A stretch of 64,000 bases of DNA from Micromonospora sediminimaris (GTDB lineage Bacteria; Actinomycetota; Actinomycetes; Mycobacteriales; Micromonosporaceae): assembly GCA_900112325.1 (NCBI GenBank), contig FOLJ01000008.1:1-64000 (forward strand). Direction: 5' to 3'. The notes under the pieces are model-generated. The model did not search any database. It was given only the letters and a program-made list of their open reading frames with translations, and had not been told where the DNA came from. This document shows positions 55,746 to 64,000 of this stretch, piece after piece; position 1 is the first letter of the stretch; each line of letters opens with the position of its first letter. The position numbers and the translations under genes are program-made.

Positions 55746-55983
55746 TCAGCTTCGGGTACCCGAATCGTCGGTGCGAGGCGGGCCGGCGGGGCGGGCCGGG
55801 CCAGCGGGCCGGGCCGGGCCGGCGGCCGGGCCGGGCGGCGGGGCGGCGAGGCAGCCGGGCGGGGTGGGGCGGCGAGGCGGTGGGTGCGGGGTGGGGCGGC
55901 GGGGCGGTGGGTGCGATGGGTTCCTGCGCTGACGACGAAGCGCCCGCCCCCGTGCGGGGACGGGCGCTTGCGCGCGGGTCGGG
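55746..55983. other. G-rich gene-free tract
   Basis: The + strand here is G over C (runs of GGGCGG, GGCCGGGCC, GGTGGGTGCG), the mirror image of the tract before the palindrome. It forms the 3' region of the minus-strand DUF397 gene. A short TTCGGGTACCCGAA palindrome lies at 55751-55764. I see no gene. Confidence 0.8.
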
Positions 55984-56178
55984 TCAGGACCGCCCGGCGG
56001 CCCGGGCGACGAACGCCTGCCAGGCCGCCGGAGCGAAGACCAACGCCGGACCGGTCCGGTCCTTCGAGTCGCGGACACCGACGACGCCGGGAAGATTGTC
56101 GGCGACCTCGACACAGTCGCCACCGTTCGAGCTGCTACGGGTGCTTGTGCGCCACACGGCGCCGGTCAGGTCAGCCAT
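55984..56178 (-). CDS. DUF397 protein
   Basis: 64 residues with the family core WRTSTRSSSNGGDCVEVAD, VGVRDSKDR and AWQAFVA. DUF397 proteins almost always pair with an Scr1/DUF5753-type helix-turn-helix protein in actinobacteria. Here the start lies 13 bases inside that gene, confirming coupled expression. They are thought to act together as a small regulatory unit. Confidence 0.93.
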   Translation of the reverse strand: MADLTGAVWRTSTRSSSNGGDCVEVADNLPGVVGVRDSKDRTGPALVFAPAAWQAFVARAAGRS

Positions 56179-56912
56179 GATCGTGCCTCAAGGAAGTCGA
56201 TGGTCTGGCGGCGCGGCAGCGCCACCGAGCGCAGCGTATCCCAAATGGACCAGAGCGCGGCGGTGTCGTTGGTCAGCCGGCCGGCGGCCTGGTCGTCCAG
56301 GTACGCGACGTCGCCGTCCTCCGTCGTGGCGATGACGAACGGCCCCGCCTGCCCGGGGTGCAGGCCGGCGTCGAGCGGCAGCACGTGCAGCAGGATGTTG
56401 GGCCGCTGCGCCAACCGCACCAGGTGATCCAGCTGCGGGTGCATGATGTCCGGAGCGCCGCGACGAAGCGCGAACTCGTCGATGACCGCGACGAAGAGCG
56501 GCGGTTTGCGCCGTTCCAGGACCGACGACTGCCGGCGCATCCGGGTCTCGACGTAGCCGGCCACCTCGTCCGGGGCGAGCAGGCCGCTGCTGAGCACCGC
56601 CGTGGCGTACTCGGGGGTCTGCAACAAACCCGGGATGACCGCGACTTGAAAGGACCGCAGCGCGGTGGCCTGGAGTTCCGTCTCCACCCACGGCCGGAGC
56701 CAGGACGGCTCGCGCCGCTTCAAAACGTCCGGCCAGATGTCCTCGATGTCCCGCCCTAGTGCCGCAGCCGCCGCCGCGCGGTGTCGGGGATGCGGCACCC
56801 GCCCCGGGGCAACCCACCGCGCGACCGTCTTGGGATCCACGCCTACCTGTTCGGCGAGACTCTCGGCGGTTTCCCCCGCGTCCACCATGGCTGCCCTCAG
56901 CGCCTGATTCAT
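56166..56912 (-). CDS. Helix-turn-helix regulator with DUF5753
   Basis: 248 residues: an N-terminal XRE-type DNA-binding domain (about 1-60, with the helix pair ETAESLAEQVGVDPKTVARW) and a DUF5753 sensor-like domain. In the latter, LRSFQVAVIPGLLQTPEYATAVL and the LHVLPLDAGLHPGQAGPFV segments are diagnostic. ATG 56912 is preceded by GGGAGG at good distance. It is divergent from the two small genes at 57.1-57.7 kb. Confidence 0.92.
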   Translation of the reverse strand: MNQALRAAMVDAGETAESLAEQVGVDPKTVARWVAPGRVPHPRHRAAAAAALGRDIEDIWPDVLKRREPSWLRPWVETELQATALRSFQVAVIPGLLQTPEYATAVLSSGLLAPDEVAGYVETRMRRQSSVLERRKPPLFVAVIDEFALRRGAPDIMHPQLDHLVRLAQRPNILLHVLPLDAGLHPGQAGPFVIATTEDGDVAYLDDQAAGRLTNDTAALWSIWDTLRSVALPRRQTIDFLEARSWLT

Positions 56913-57112
56913 GCCCGCCTCCCACATGACGTCCTTGACGTCTGAAGAACCTATGCCTACGCCCTGTAGTCGTCCACATTCGCCACGCGATGGTTCTCGT
57001 GGGCGGCGCGTGCGGGCCTTGGGACGGCAATCCCGCTCGCCGGGTCGCCGGGGGTCGCCCCTGGGCGAGCAGACCGGGGCGACCCCCTCCAACCACGACC
57101 GAGGAGGCACCC

Positions 57113-57145
57113 ATGTCCGTGCAAGAGCCGGCGCGTGGCAGGTGA
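57113..57145 (+). CDS. Ten-codon upstream ORF
   Basis: ATG 57113 has the best ribosome-binding site in the area (GAGGAGG, about 5 bases upstream) but reaches TGA after ten codons (MSVQEPARGR). That TGA overlaps the GTG start of the next frame. It could be a real leader peptide that couples translation, or a sign that one base is missing or extra so that the two frames are one gene. Confidence 0.45.
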   Translation: MSVQEPARGR

Positions 57146-57441
57146 CCGGGCGGGAGGGCGGAACACCTCGGGTCCGTCCCGGCGTGTACCTCCTGGCCCG
57201 GGAAGCCTCCCCGCAGTTCCACCGACCGATCCTGGTCCGAGTGATCCGGCACCTGGAACGCACGACGTACGACGGGTGGGCCTGGGTCGACGTCTACCAG
57301 CTCGATCGGCACGGGGACGCGACGCAGCGGCGGGCGCTGTTCCTGCGACCCGCGGGGATGCGGCCGGTGAACGTCCCGCCCGTCCCGTACGCCGAGCGTC
57401 GCTCCCGGCCCCGCTCCGGCGTCGCGAGCGTGACCGGATGA
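57142..57441 (+). CDS. Hypothetical small protein
   Basis: 99 residues of no family I know. The N-terminal half is beta-rich (PRVRPGVYLLAREASPQF, ILVRVIRHLERTTYDGWAWVDVYQLD), ending in a basic, Pro-rich tail. GTG 57142 overlaps the TGA of the ten-codon ORF and lacks its own ribosome-binding site. It overlaps the next gene by 4 bp. Similar small genes often sit beside DUF397/DUF5753 pairs. Confidence 0.6.
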   Translation: MTGREGGTPRVRPGVYLLAREASPQFHRPILVRVIRHLERTTYDGWAWVDVYQLDRHGDATQRRALFLRPAGMRPVNVPPVPYAERRSRPRSGVASVTG

Positions 57442-57695
57442 ACGGCCGGATCGAGGCGCACGTCCCGTCCCGCCCGACGTGGCGGTGCCGGGCCTGCGGG
57501 GCCGCCTGGCCCTGTTCGCCGGCGAAGCTGAATCTGCTCGCCGTGTACCGGGAGGACAAGCCGGCGCTCATGGTGCGCCTCATCGAGTTGCGCGAGGAGG
57601 CCGCCGGGCAGCTTGCCGTGTCGGGCTCCGGCGAGGACGCCGCAGGGCTGCACCGACGGTTCACGGACTGGGTACCCGTCAGGTCCGCCGAATAG
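57438..57695 (+). CDS. Small Cys-containing hypothetical protein
   Basis: 85 residues. A WRCRACGAAWPCSPAKLNLL motif near residue 16 has CxxC and a further Cys, suggesting a small metal-binding knuckle. It is followed by a helical, charged stretch (MVRLIELREEAAGQL). ATG 57438 lies in an ATGA overlap with the preceding gene. The function is unknown. Confidence 0.65.
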   Translation: MNGRIEAHVPSRPTWRCRACGAAWPCSPAKLNLLAVYREDKPALMVRLIELREEAAGQLAVSGSGEDAAGLHRRFTDWVPVRSAE

Positions 57696-57885
57696 CCACC
57701 CGCCCCGGTCGCTGCGGCTCTTCCCCCGACCGCCGCGCCCGGGGCGGGTCCGGGCGGCCGGTCCGCAGCACGCCACAAGCGGATCCCGGCGGCGGGGTCC
57801 GCAGCACACCACGAACGGATCCGGACGGTGCCGGTCTGCCGATCAGGTACGCCACGAACGGATCCCGGCGGTGCCGGGGCCGGGA
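57696..57885. repeat. Imperfect direct repeats between convergent genes
   Basis: Three degenerate copies of a unit built around CCACRAACGGATCC and GGTGCCGG lie between 57770 and 57885, between the small Cys protein gene and rsmB. No clear terminator hairpin is seen. Confidence 0.5.
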
Positions 57886-59289
57886 TCAGGTGCGGCGGAG
57901 CAGGGCGAGGAACATGGCGTCGGTGCCGTGCCGGTGCGGCCACAGCTGCACCGTCGGTCCGTCGCCCAACCCTGGCATGCCGGCCGGCAGCACCGTACGG
58001 GCGTCGACGAAGTCGACCGGCACTCCGCTGCGGCGGGCCGCCTCGGTCACCGTCACGTGCGTCTCCACGGTGTGCGGTGAACAGGTCACGTAGGCCACCA
58101 GCCCACCCGGCCGGGCCGCCCGCAACCCGGCGGCGAGCAGCTCACGCTGCAACCGGGTCAGGGCGGACAGGTCGGACGGCTGACGCCGCCAACGTGACTC
58201 CGGCCGGCGACGCAGCGAGCCGAGCCCGGTGCACGGCGCGTCGACAAGCACCCGGTCGAAGTGTTCCTCCGGCAGCTTCGGCTCGGTGCCCACCAGCCGG
58301 CCGTCGGTGTTCAGCACGGTGACCGGCAGCCCCCGGGTGGCGCCGGCGACCAGCCGGGCCCGATGCTCGGCCACCTCCACGGCGGTCAGCCGCGCGTCCC
58401 GCTGCGCGGCGAGGGCCCCGAGCAGACCGGACTTGCCGCCCGGCCCGGCGCACAGGTCGAGCCACCGGCCGTCCGGCCCGTCCACCGGTGCCAGCGCGAG
58501 CGCGTTCGCCACCAGTTGGGAACCTTCGTCCTGGACGTGGGCCCGCCCGTCGGCCACCGCCGCCAGCTCGCCCGGTGCGCCACCGGCGAGGTAGACCGCG
58601 TACGGCGAGAAGGCACCGGGCGCGCCACCCACCTCGTCGGCGAGGTCGACCGGGTCGACCAGGCCGGGCCGGGCGCACAGGTGCACCGGAGGGCGCTCGT
58701 TGTCCTCGATCAGCAGGCGGGTGGTCTCGCCGAAGTCGCCACCGAGCGCCTCGTTGAACGCCCGCACGATCCACTGTGGATGACTGTAGGCCAGCGCGAG
58801 GTGGCCGACCGGGTCGCTGTCGATCGACGGCGCCAGTCGGGTCACCCACTCGTCGAGGTCGCGGGTGGCGACCTCGCGCAGCACGGCGTTGGCGAAGCCG
58901 GTGGCGCCCTGGCCGACCGCCCGGACCAGGTCGACGGTGGAGGAGACCGCGGCGTGCGCCGGCACCCGGGTGTGCAGCAGTTGGTACGCGCCGATGCGCA
59001 GCGCGTCGCGGACCGGTGGGTCGATCCGCTGCACGTCCCGCCCGGCCGCGTCGGTGAGGATCGCGTCGAGCGTGCCGAGGTGGCGCAGCGTGCCGTAGGT
59101 CAGTTCGGTGGCGAAGGCGGCGTCCCGGCCGAAAAGTCCCGCGTCGGTCAGGATCGCCGGCAGCACCAGATTGGCGTACGCGTCGTCGCGGTGCACTGCC
59201 GCGACCGCCTCGTACGCCGCGTACCGTGGCCGGTCGACCATCGGCCGCCCCCGACGCTCTCCGCTGCGGCGGGCGGCGGTCTCCCTCAC
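57886..59289 (-). CDS. rsmB: 16S rRNA m5C967 methyltransferase
   Basis: 467 residues. The N-terminal NusB-like RNA-binding domain (about 20-150) and the AdoMet-dependent Rossmann domain are both present. Catalytic cysteines lie in [16 protein letters not shown] and YVTCSPH, with the cofactor motif [16 protein letters not shown] 59289 has GAGGAG 5 bases upstream and overlaps the fmt stop by 4 bp; ATG 59241 is an alternative. Confidence 0.95.
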   Translation of the reverse strand: MRETAARRSGERRGRPMVDRPRYAAYEAVAAVHRDDAYANLVLPAILTDAGLFGRDAAFATELTYGTLRHLGTLDAILTDAAGRDVQRIDPPVRDALRIGAYQLLHTRVPAHAAVSSTVDLVRAVGQGATGFANAVLREVATRDLDEWVTRLAPSIDSDPVGHLALAYSHPQWIVRAFNEALGGDFGETTRLLIEDNERPPVHLCARPGLVDPVDLADEVGGAPGAFSPYAVYLAGGAPGELAAVADGRAHVQDEGSQLVANALALAPVDGPDGRWLDLCAGPGGKSGLLGALAAQRDARLTAVEVAEHRARLVAGATRGLPVTVLNTDGRLVGTEPKLPEEHFDRVLVDAPCTGLGSLRRRPESRWRRQPSDLSALTRLQRELLAAGLRAARPGGLVAYVTCSPHTVETHVTVTEAARRSGVPVDFVDARTVLPAGMPGLGDGPTVQLWPHRHGTDAMFLALLRRT

Positions 59290-60212
59290 GCGAACTCCTC
59301 CCCGGCACCGACGCGGGCACCGCGTGCCCAGTCGGTCGCCGGCATGGCCCGCTTGCCGGCCGCGCGCACCTCGCCGAGACGAACCGGAACGGTGGCGGTG
59401 CCGGCCAGCACCCGCGCCTTCTCCACGAGCAGCTCACCGGGCTTGAGGTCGGGCGCGTCCGGTGCCGGGGTGACCGGGCCGAGCTTCACCCGCTCGTCGC
59501 GGAAGGTCGTCCACGGGCCGGGGGCCGGGGTGCAGGCACGGATGCGCCGGTCGACCGCGAAGGCCGGGTCGCCCCAGCGCACCCGGGCGTCCTCGACGGT
59601 GAGCTTCGGGGCCAGCGAAACGCCGTCGGCCGACTGCGGCTGCGCCCTGGCGGTGCCGTCCTCCAGCGCGTCAAGCACCGCCACCAGCAGCCCGGCGCCG
59701 CTGTGCGCCAAGCGCTCCAGCAGGTCCCCGGAGGTGTCCGCGGGCCGGATCTCGTCGGTAAGCGTGCCGTAGACCGGGCCGGTGTCCAGCCCCTCCTCCA
59801 GGTGGAAGACGCTGGCCCCGGTCAGCTCGTCGCCGTGCAGCACGGCGTGCTGCACGGGTGCGGCACCCCGCCACGCCGGCAGCAGCGAGAAGTGCAGGTT
59901 CACCCAGCCGTGCCGGGGGATCTCCAACGCGACCGGCGGCACCAGCGCGCCGTAGGCGACCACCGGCACGCAGTCCGGAGCCAGCTCGCGCAGCCGGTCC
60001 AGGAACTCCGGCTCCCGGGGACGCGCGGGGGTCAGCACCTCGACACCGTGCTCGTCGGCCCAGGCACCGACCGGGGAGCGGACCAGCCCTCGGCCGCGCC
60101 CGGCGGGCGCGTCCGGGCGGGTGACCACGGCGATCAGCTCATGCCGGGAGGCGGCCACGGCGGCCAGGGCCGGAACGGCGACGGCCGGCGTACCGGCGAA
60201 GATCACACGCAC
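59286..60212 (-). CDS. fmt: Methionyl-tRNA formyltransferase
   Basis: Formylates initiator Met-tRNA. 308 residues with the formyl-folate-binding catalytic domain ([25 protein letters not shown] at the start) and the C-terminal OB-like tRNA-binding domain. It is 4 bp after def and overlaps rsmB by 4 bp. Confidence 0.97.
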   Translation of the reverse strand: MRVIFAGTPAVAVPALAAVAASRHELIAVVTRPDAPAGRGRGLVRSPVGAWADEHGVEVLTPARPREPEFLDRLRELAPDCVPVVAYGALVPPVALEIPRHGWVNLHFSLLPAWRGAAPVQHAVLHGDELTGASVFHLEEGLDTGPVYGTLTDEIRPADTSGDLLERLAHSGAGLLVAVLDALEDGTARAQPQSADGVSLAPKLTVEDARVRWGDPAFAVDRRIRACTPAPGPWTTFRDERVKLGPVTPAPDAPDLKPGELLVEKARVLAGTATVPVRLGEVRAAGKRAMPATDWARGARVGAGEEFA

Positions 60213-60216
60213 CCGG

Positions 60217-60777
60217 TCACCGCCCCAGACCGAAGGGGCTGCCGGCGGCGTGCGGGCTCAGCTTGACTGTGGGCGGCGCGGCGGCGTCGTACCACTCGGC
60301 CTGGCGGATCGCCTTCATCGCCTCCTTGCGGCCGGCCGCATCCAGCCGGTCGAGGAAGAGCACCCCGTCGAGGTGGTCGGTCTCGTGCTGCACGCAGCGG
60401 GCCATCAACCCGGTGCCGACGATCTGCATCGGGTCGCCGTAACCGTTGAAGCCCTTGGCGATCACGTTCTGCCGGCGCTTGGTGTCGAAGTAAAGCCCGG
60501 GAATGGACAGGCACCCCTCCGGGCCGTCCTGCTCCTCCTCGTCGGGAAACTCCAGGACCGGGTTCACCAGGTGGCCGAGCACGTCGTCGACGTCGAAGGT
60601 GAACACCCGCAGGCCCACGCCCAGTTGCGGCGCGGCGAGACCGGCACCGCCCTGCTCACGCATGGTGTCGGTCAGGTCCTCGACGAGCTTGCGCAGCTCG
60701 ACGTCGAAGTCGACCACCGGATCGGCCGGCGTGCGCAGCACCGGATCCCCGAACAGACGGATGGGCTGGACGGTCAC
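60217..60777 (-). CDS. def: Peptide deformylase
   Basis: Removes the formyl group from nascent proteins. 186 residues with all three metal-site motifs: [20 protein letters not shown] (Cys ligand) and QHETDHLDG (HExxH). GTG 60777 has AGGAG upstream and gives the standard start [13 protein letters not shown]. The C-terminal tail is longer than in the minimal enzyme. Confidence 0.96.
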   Translation of the reverse strand: MTVQPIRLFGDPVLRTPADPVVDFDVELRKLVEDLTDTMREQGGAGLAAPQLGVGLRVFTFDVDDVLGHLVNPVLEFPDEEEQDGPEGCLSIPGLYFDTKRRQNVIAKGFNGYGDPMQIVGTGLMARCVQHETDHLDGVLFLDRLDAAGRKEAMKAIRQAEWYDAAAPPTVKLSPHAAGSPFGLGR

Positions 60778-60820
60778 GCGGGTTGGCTCCTTCACGGCGG
60801 GACGGTAGTGCCGTACCAGT

Positions 60821-62089
60821 CTACGGACTGCCGATGGCCGTGCCGGCCGGCGCACCACCAACCGTGGCCGCCTGCGGTTCACCCACGGTGATCGGCAGGT
60901 GGTCGTACCCGCGCAAGGTCAGCCGGATCCGTCGCCGGGGCTGCCCGGCCGACGCCAGCCCGGGCAGCCGGCGCAGCAGCGCCGGGAAGGCCACCTGCGC
61001 CTCCAGTCGGGCCAGCCCCGCTCCCAGGCAGTAGTGCGGCCCGGCGCCGAAGGAGAGTGGATTCAGCTGCGCCCGCCACGGGTCGAACCGCTCCGGCCGC
61101 GGGTACCGCCGGGGGTCGCGGTTGGCCGCGCCGAGCAGCAGCAGGATCCAACTGTCGGCGGGCACCTCGACCCCGCCGAGCCGAACGGTTTCGCCGTTGG
61201 TGCGGGTGGTCAGCTGCACCGGGGAGTCGAAGCGGAGCAGTTCGTCCACGTACGCCGGGGCGTGCTGCGGGTGCTGACGCAGCACGTCGGCGGCCCGGGG
61301 ATGGGCCAGCAGCACCGCCAGCCCGTTGCCGAGCAGGTTGGTGGTGGTCTCGAAGCCCGCGACGAGCAGGATCACCAGGTTCGCCAGCAGTTCCTCGCCG
61401 GAGAGCCGGTCACCGGAGTCGTGCGCCTGCACCAGGGCGGTGGTCAGGTCGTCGGCGGGGCGGCGGCGACGGTCGGCCACCAGCTCGGTGAAGTAGTCCC
61501 GCAGCTCGGCGGCACCGGCATCGGCCACGGCCAGCTCCGCCGGAGTGATCTCGGGCTCCAGGGCACCGGTCAGATCGGCCGCCCAACGCCGGAACAGCGG
61601 GCGGTCGGCGGCGGGCACGCCGAGCAGCGCGCAGATCACCCCGACCGGTAGCGGATAGGCGAACTCAGCCATGAAGTCGACCGGAACGCCGCCCCGGCCG
61701 GTCGCCGCCATCGCGTCGATCAGCTCGTCCGTCTGCGCCGCGACCACCTCGCGCATGGCACCGATCCGGCGTGGGGTGAAGGCGCCGGCGGCGAGCCGGC
61801 GCATCCGGCTGTGGTCGGGCGGGTTGGTCCGCAGCATCGACCGGGCGATCGAGGACAGGGCCGGGCTCTCCCGCCAGCTCGGCAGGAACTGGTCGCGCAG
61901 GTGGCCGTCGAGGACCCGGATGCGGGCGTCCCGGAGGAGTTCGTCGGCCTCGGCGTGGCCGGTGACCGCGTACAGGCCCCGACCGGCCTGCACAACCGGT
62001 CCGTGGGCACGCAACCGCTCGTACGCCGGATACGGGTCGACCCGTCCCTCGGGCGACATGAGCGACGCAAACGCCTCACTGACGTCCAT
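60821..62089 (-). CDS. Cytochrome P450
   Basis: A 422-residue bacterial class I P450: oxygen-binding I-helix AGFETTTNLLG, ExxR in ELLRF, and the haem loop FGAGPHYCLGAGLARLE with the Cys ligand. It needs an external ferredoxin and reductase, not encoded nearby. ATG 62089 has GGAGG 4 bases upstream. It lies between def and the kinase/ParB-like gene, on the same strand, with no biosynthetic cluster around it. The substrate is unknown. Confidence 0.93.
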   Translation of the reverse strand: MDVSEAFASLMSPEGRVDPYPAYERLRAHGPVVQAGRGLYAVTGHAEADELLRDARIRVLDGHLRDQFLPSWRESPALSSIARSMLRTNPPDHSRMRRLAAGAFTPRRIGAMREVVAAQTDELIDAMAATGRGGVPVDFMAEFAYPLPVGVICALLGVPAADRPLFRRWAADLTGALEPEITPAELAVADAGAAELRDYFTELVADRRRRPADDLTTALVQAHDSGDRLSGEELLANLVILLVAGFETTTNLLGNGLAVLLAHPRAADVLRQHPQHAPAYVDELLRFDSPVQLTTRTNGETVRLGGVEVPADSWILLLLGAANRDPRRYPRPERFDPWRAQLNPLSFGAGPHYCLGAGLARLEAQVAFPALLRRLPGLASAGQPRRRIRLTLRGYDHLPITVGEPQAATVGGAPAGTAIGSP

Positions 62090-62179
62090 CTGGCCTCCTC
62101 GGTGTCCAGGAGGCTCCATCATGCCCGTGCAACGCTGTGGCCTGCGGTAACCGGGGCGTACGGCGAGGCGCGGCGGGGC

Positions 62180-63163
62180 TCAGCCGGCGACGCCGCTCTC
62201 CCCCGCCAGCACCGCGTCGCCGGCAAGCAGGGCGTGCTCGGGCAGGGGCAGGTGGATGTCGTGGGCCGCCTCCCAGTCGTGGATCAGGCTGGGCCGGGCC
62301 TGCGCCGCGAAGTAGTCCATCGCGCTCACCCCACCGACCACCGGCTCCTCGACCTCGGCGACCAGCCGGCCCGGCACCAGCCGGAAGCCGTTACGCAGTG
62401 CGGCGCTGAGTCGGCGGTGCCCGTTGACCACGAAGAAGTACTCGCCGGTGTACCCGATCTCCAGTGGCTCCAGGCCGGTTTCACCGGCGGCGGCGACCTC
62501 GCTGGTGAGCGCCGAGTCCCACATACCGCGCAGTCCGGTGACGTCCTCGGTCGGGTAGACCCGCCCGGGGTCGAGCAGCAGCAGCGGCGGGGCGCCGCGC
62601 AGCACCTCCGGCGCGAGTCGCCCCTCGTACGCATCGACGATGCGCTCGATCACCTCGTCGGCGGGCGCGCGGGTGGTGTCGCAGATCAGGTCGTAGTTGC
62701 GCAGCCTGGCCTTGTCCACGCCGTACCGGACCAGGAACCGGCCACGCTCGCTCTCACTGCGTTCCCGGAGCTTGGCCTTCGCCTCGTCCAGTGAGGTGTA
62801 GCTCTCGGCCGGCCCGGAGGGGCGCAGCAGGACGCGGCGGGCGGCCTCCCCCGGCTCGGTGATCATGTGCACCTTGAGGGCGTCGGTGAAGAAGTGCCAG
62901 GCCAGCCGGGAGTCCATCACCAGACTCTCGCCGGAGGCGGCGATGTCGCGCTGGAGCTGGTCGACGTAGCCGTCGACGGCCTGGTCCAGCTCGGCGTGCA
63001 GGTTCAGCTGGAGCGCGGTCATCTGCCGCTCCTGCGCCATCTGCCGGTAGAGGTCACCGACGCTGACCCGGCGCAGGCCGAGTCGCTTGGCGATCTCGAC
63101 GGAGACCGTGCTCTTGCCGCTGCCCAGGTCACCGTTGAAGACGATCGACTGACGAACGGTCAC
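62180..63163 (-). CDS. Cytidylate-kinase-like / ParB-like fusion protein
   Basis: 327 residues. The first half is a nucleotide kinase with P-loop NGDLGSGKST and the DSRLAWHFF and RYGVDKARLRNYDL segments of the cytidylate-kinase-like family. The second half (about 205-285) has the ParB/sulfiredoxin fold signature: DPGRVYPTED, PLEIGYTGEYFFVVNGHRRLSAALRNG. Both domains seem complete. The start GTG 63163 has GGGGTGG upstream. The function is unknown; nucleotide- or nucleoside-related activity is a guess. Confidence 0.75.
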   Translation of the reverse strand: MTVRQSIVFNGDLGSGKSTVSVEIAKRLGLRRVSVGDLYRQMAQERQMTALQLNLHAELDQAVDGYVDQLQRDIAASGESLVMDSRLAWHFFTDALKVHMITEPGEAARRVLLRPSGPAESYTSLDEAKAKLRERSESERGRFLVRYGVDKARLRNYDLICDTTRAPADEVIERIVDAYEGRLAPEVLRGAPPLLLLDPGRVYPTEDVTGLRGMWDSALTSEVAAAGETGLEPLEIGYTGEYFFVVNGHRRLSAALRNGFRLVPGRLVAEVEEPVVGGVSAMDYFAAQARPSLIHDWEAAHDIHLPLPEHALLAGDAVLAGESGVAG

Positions 63164-63430
63164 GACTTGTCCACCCCTGATCACCGGCCGGTTGAGATCA
63201 TCGATTTCCGCGCCGGGCCGACGCGGTTCCGCCGTCGTCGCGCCGCCCTCGGACACCTCCAGCTCGACCTGGAGTCGCCGTACGCACCGGCATGACGGGC
63301 GATGCTACCACCTCGCGCCGGCCTGCCTCCGGGACGCGACCGCGAGCGGGCGAGTCGATACGGACAGTCATGATCAGGTAACATATCGCACTTCTTGGGA
63401 CATCGGTCGGCACACACCGTCACCGCTGGG

Positions 63431-64000
63431 TCAGAACAGCGCGAGCGGGTCGACCTGGAGGCGTACCGGGTCGGTCGCCTTGCGGGCGCTGCGTACCCCG
63501 GCCGCCGTGTGCAGCGCGCCGGCCATGTCGGCGGCCCGAGCCCTCGGCACCCGCACCAGCATCCGCTCCCGCTCGCCGTCGGCCGGCACCGGACCGAGCA
63601 CTTCGGCCCCGTCGGGCAGCCGCGCCTGCGCCAACAGGTCGGCGACCGCGGCGGGCAGGCCCGTCACGCTGGCCATCCGCATCGCCGGCGGAAAACCCAG
63701 CTCCCGCCGCTCGGCCAATTCCCGGGCCGCGAACCAGCCGGCGTCCCAGCGCAGCAGCGCCTGCACCGGCGCGAGCGCGCCGTCGGCGACCACCACCACC
63801 CGACCCCCGGCAGCGGCCGGCCGGGCCAGCGCCGCGGCCCCGGTCCACCGCCGCAACGCCTCCTCGCCGGCGCGCAGATCGGCGCGGGTGAGCAACGCCC
63901 AGGTGTCCAGCAGCAGCACCGCGCCGTAGCCGCCGGTCGCCACCGGCTCGGCCCCGGGGGTCGCGATCACCAGGCCAGCGCCGCCCGGGACGTCGGCCAG
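63431..64000 (-). CDS. priA: Primosomal protein N' (PriA), 3' end only
   Basis: The C-terminal 189 residues of a PriA-like protein; the gene continues past the right edge. It shows ATPGAEP (helicase motif region), LLLDTWALLTRADLRAGEEALRRW and RELGFPPAMRMASVTG, where PriA normally has RxxLxYPPF. Actinobacterial PriA often lacks helicase activity but keeps this layout; whether this copy does cannot be judged from the fragment. The gap to the kinase/ParB gene start (63164-63430) holds no gene. Confidence 0.85.
   Translation of the reverse strand: MADVPGGAGLVIATPGAEPVATGGYGAVLLLDTWALLTRADLRAGEEALRRWTGAAALARPAAAGGRVVVVADGALAPVQALLRWDAGWFAARELAERRELGFPPAMRMASVTGLPAAVADLLAQARLPDGAEVLGPVPADGERERMLVRVPRARAADMAGALHTAAGVRSARKATDPVRLQVDPLALF

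Noticed and set aside
60821..62089. Secondary-metabolite cluster around the P450
   Set aside because: The neighbours are def, fmt, rsmB and priA; there is no synthase, tailoring enzyme or ferredoxin gene.

Overview
The window looks like chromosomal DNA from a high-GC actinobacterium, most likely a member of the Micromonosporaceae (Micromonospora or Salinispora type). The reasons are the very high GC content, frequent GTG starts, heavy use of 4-bp ATGA/GTGA stop-start overlaps, and gene orders I associate with that group: tyrS beside an rRNA operon, argCJBDFRH, infC-rpmI-rplT-trmH-pheST, hisEG, a FMN-riboswitch rib operon, and priA/def/fmt/rsmB. The family call is inference from gene content; no rRNA gene lies inside the window. 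I see no transposase, integrase, prophage, CRISPR array or tRNA gene.

Layout. 1-0.49 kb: promoter and 5' leader of an rRNA operon running out of the left edge, then the tyrS terminator. 0.5-4.4 kb: tyrS, a hotdog thioesterase, and an Nramp-like transporter with an altered metal site in an operon with two PRC-barrel proteins. 4.5-15.2 kb: a CNNM/HlyC-type protein, two acetyltransferase-like proteins, pyruvate phosphate dikinase, a P-type cation ATPase and two tandem-domain universal stress proteins. 15.2-21.8 kb: an FMN reductase/LLM flavin oxidoreductase pair, 3-methyladenine glycosylase, and a two-component system divergent from a three-gene ABC exporter. 21.9-29.4 kb: the complete arginine biosynthesis operon argCJBDFRH, with a promoter that two ARG-box-like sites overlap or flank.

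29.5-34.5 kb is the most unusual part. It is a translationally coupled three-gene operon: a nucleotidyl-cyclase-like protein, a large P-loop/HEAT-like protein with a degenerate Walker A, and an alpha-rich protein of unknown family. A Crp/Fnr-type regulator that keeps the cyclic-nucleotide-binding residues is transcribed divergently. The first two proteins share a nearly identical 20-residue Gly/Asn-rich motif. This has the look of a cyclic-nucleotide-controlled conflict or signalling system.

34.5-37.5 kb: a nucleotide-sugar dehydrogenase, glycosyltransferase and epimerase operon. 37.8-44.7 kb: translation genes (pheST, trmH-like, rplT, rpmI, infC) with an attenuator-like leader and a probable AUC start for infC. 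44.8-47.7 kb: hisEG, a solute-binding lipoprotein, and a small protein with a His/Cys dyad pattern like clan CD peptidases. 47.7-53.2 kb: the riboflavin operon under a FMN riboswitch, with rpe and a GGDEF response regulator upstream of it on the same strand. 53.4-57.9 kb: tandem septum-formation-like lipoproteins, a 660-bp gene-free tract whose C/G skew flips at a perfect palindrome, and a DUF397/DUF5753-HTH pair divergent from two small genes. 57.9-64 kb: rsmB, fmt and def, then a cytochrome P450 and a kinase/ParB-like fusion sitting between def and the 3' end of priA.
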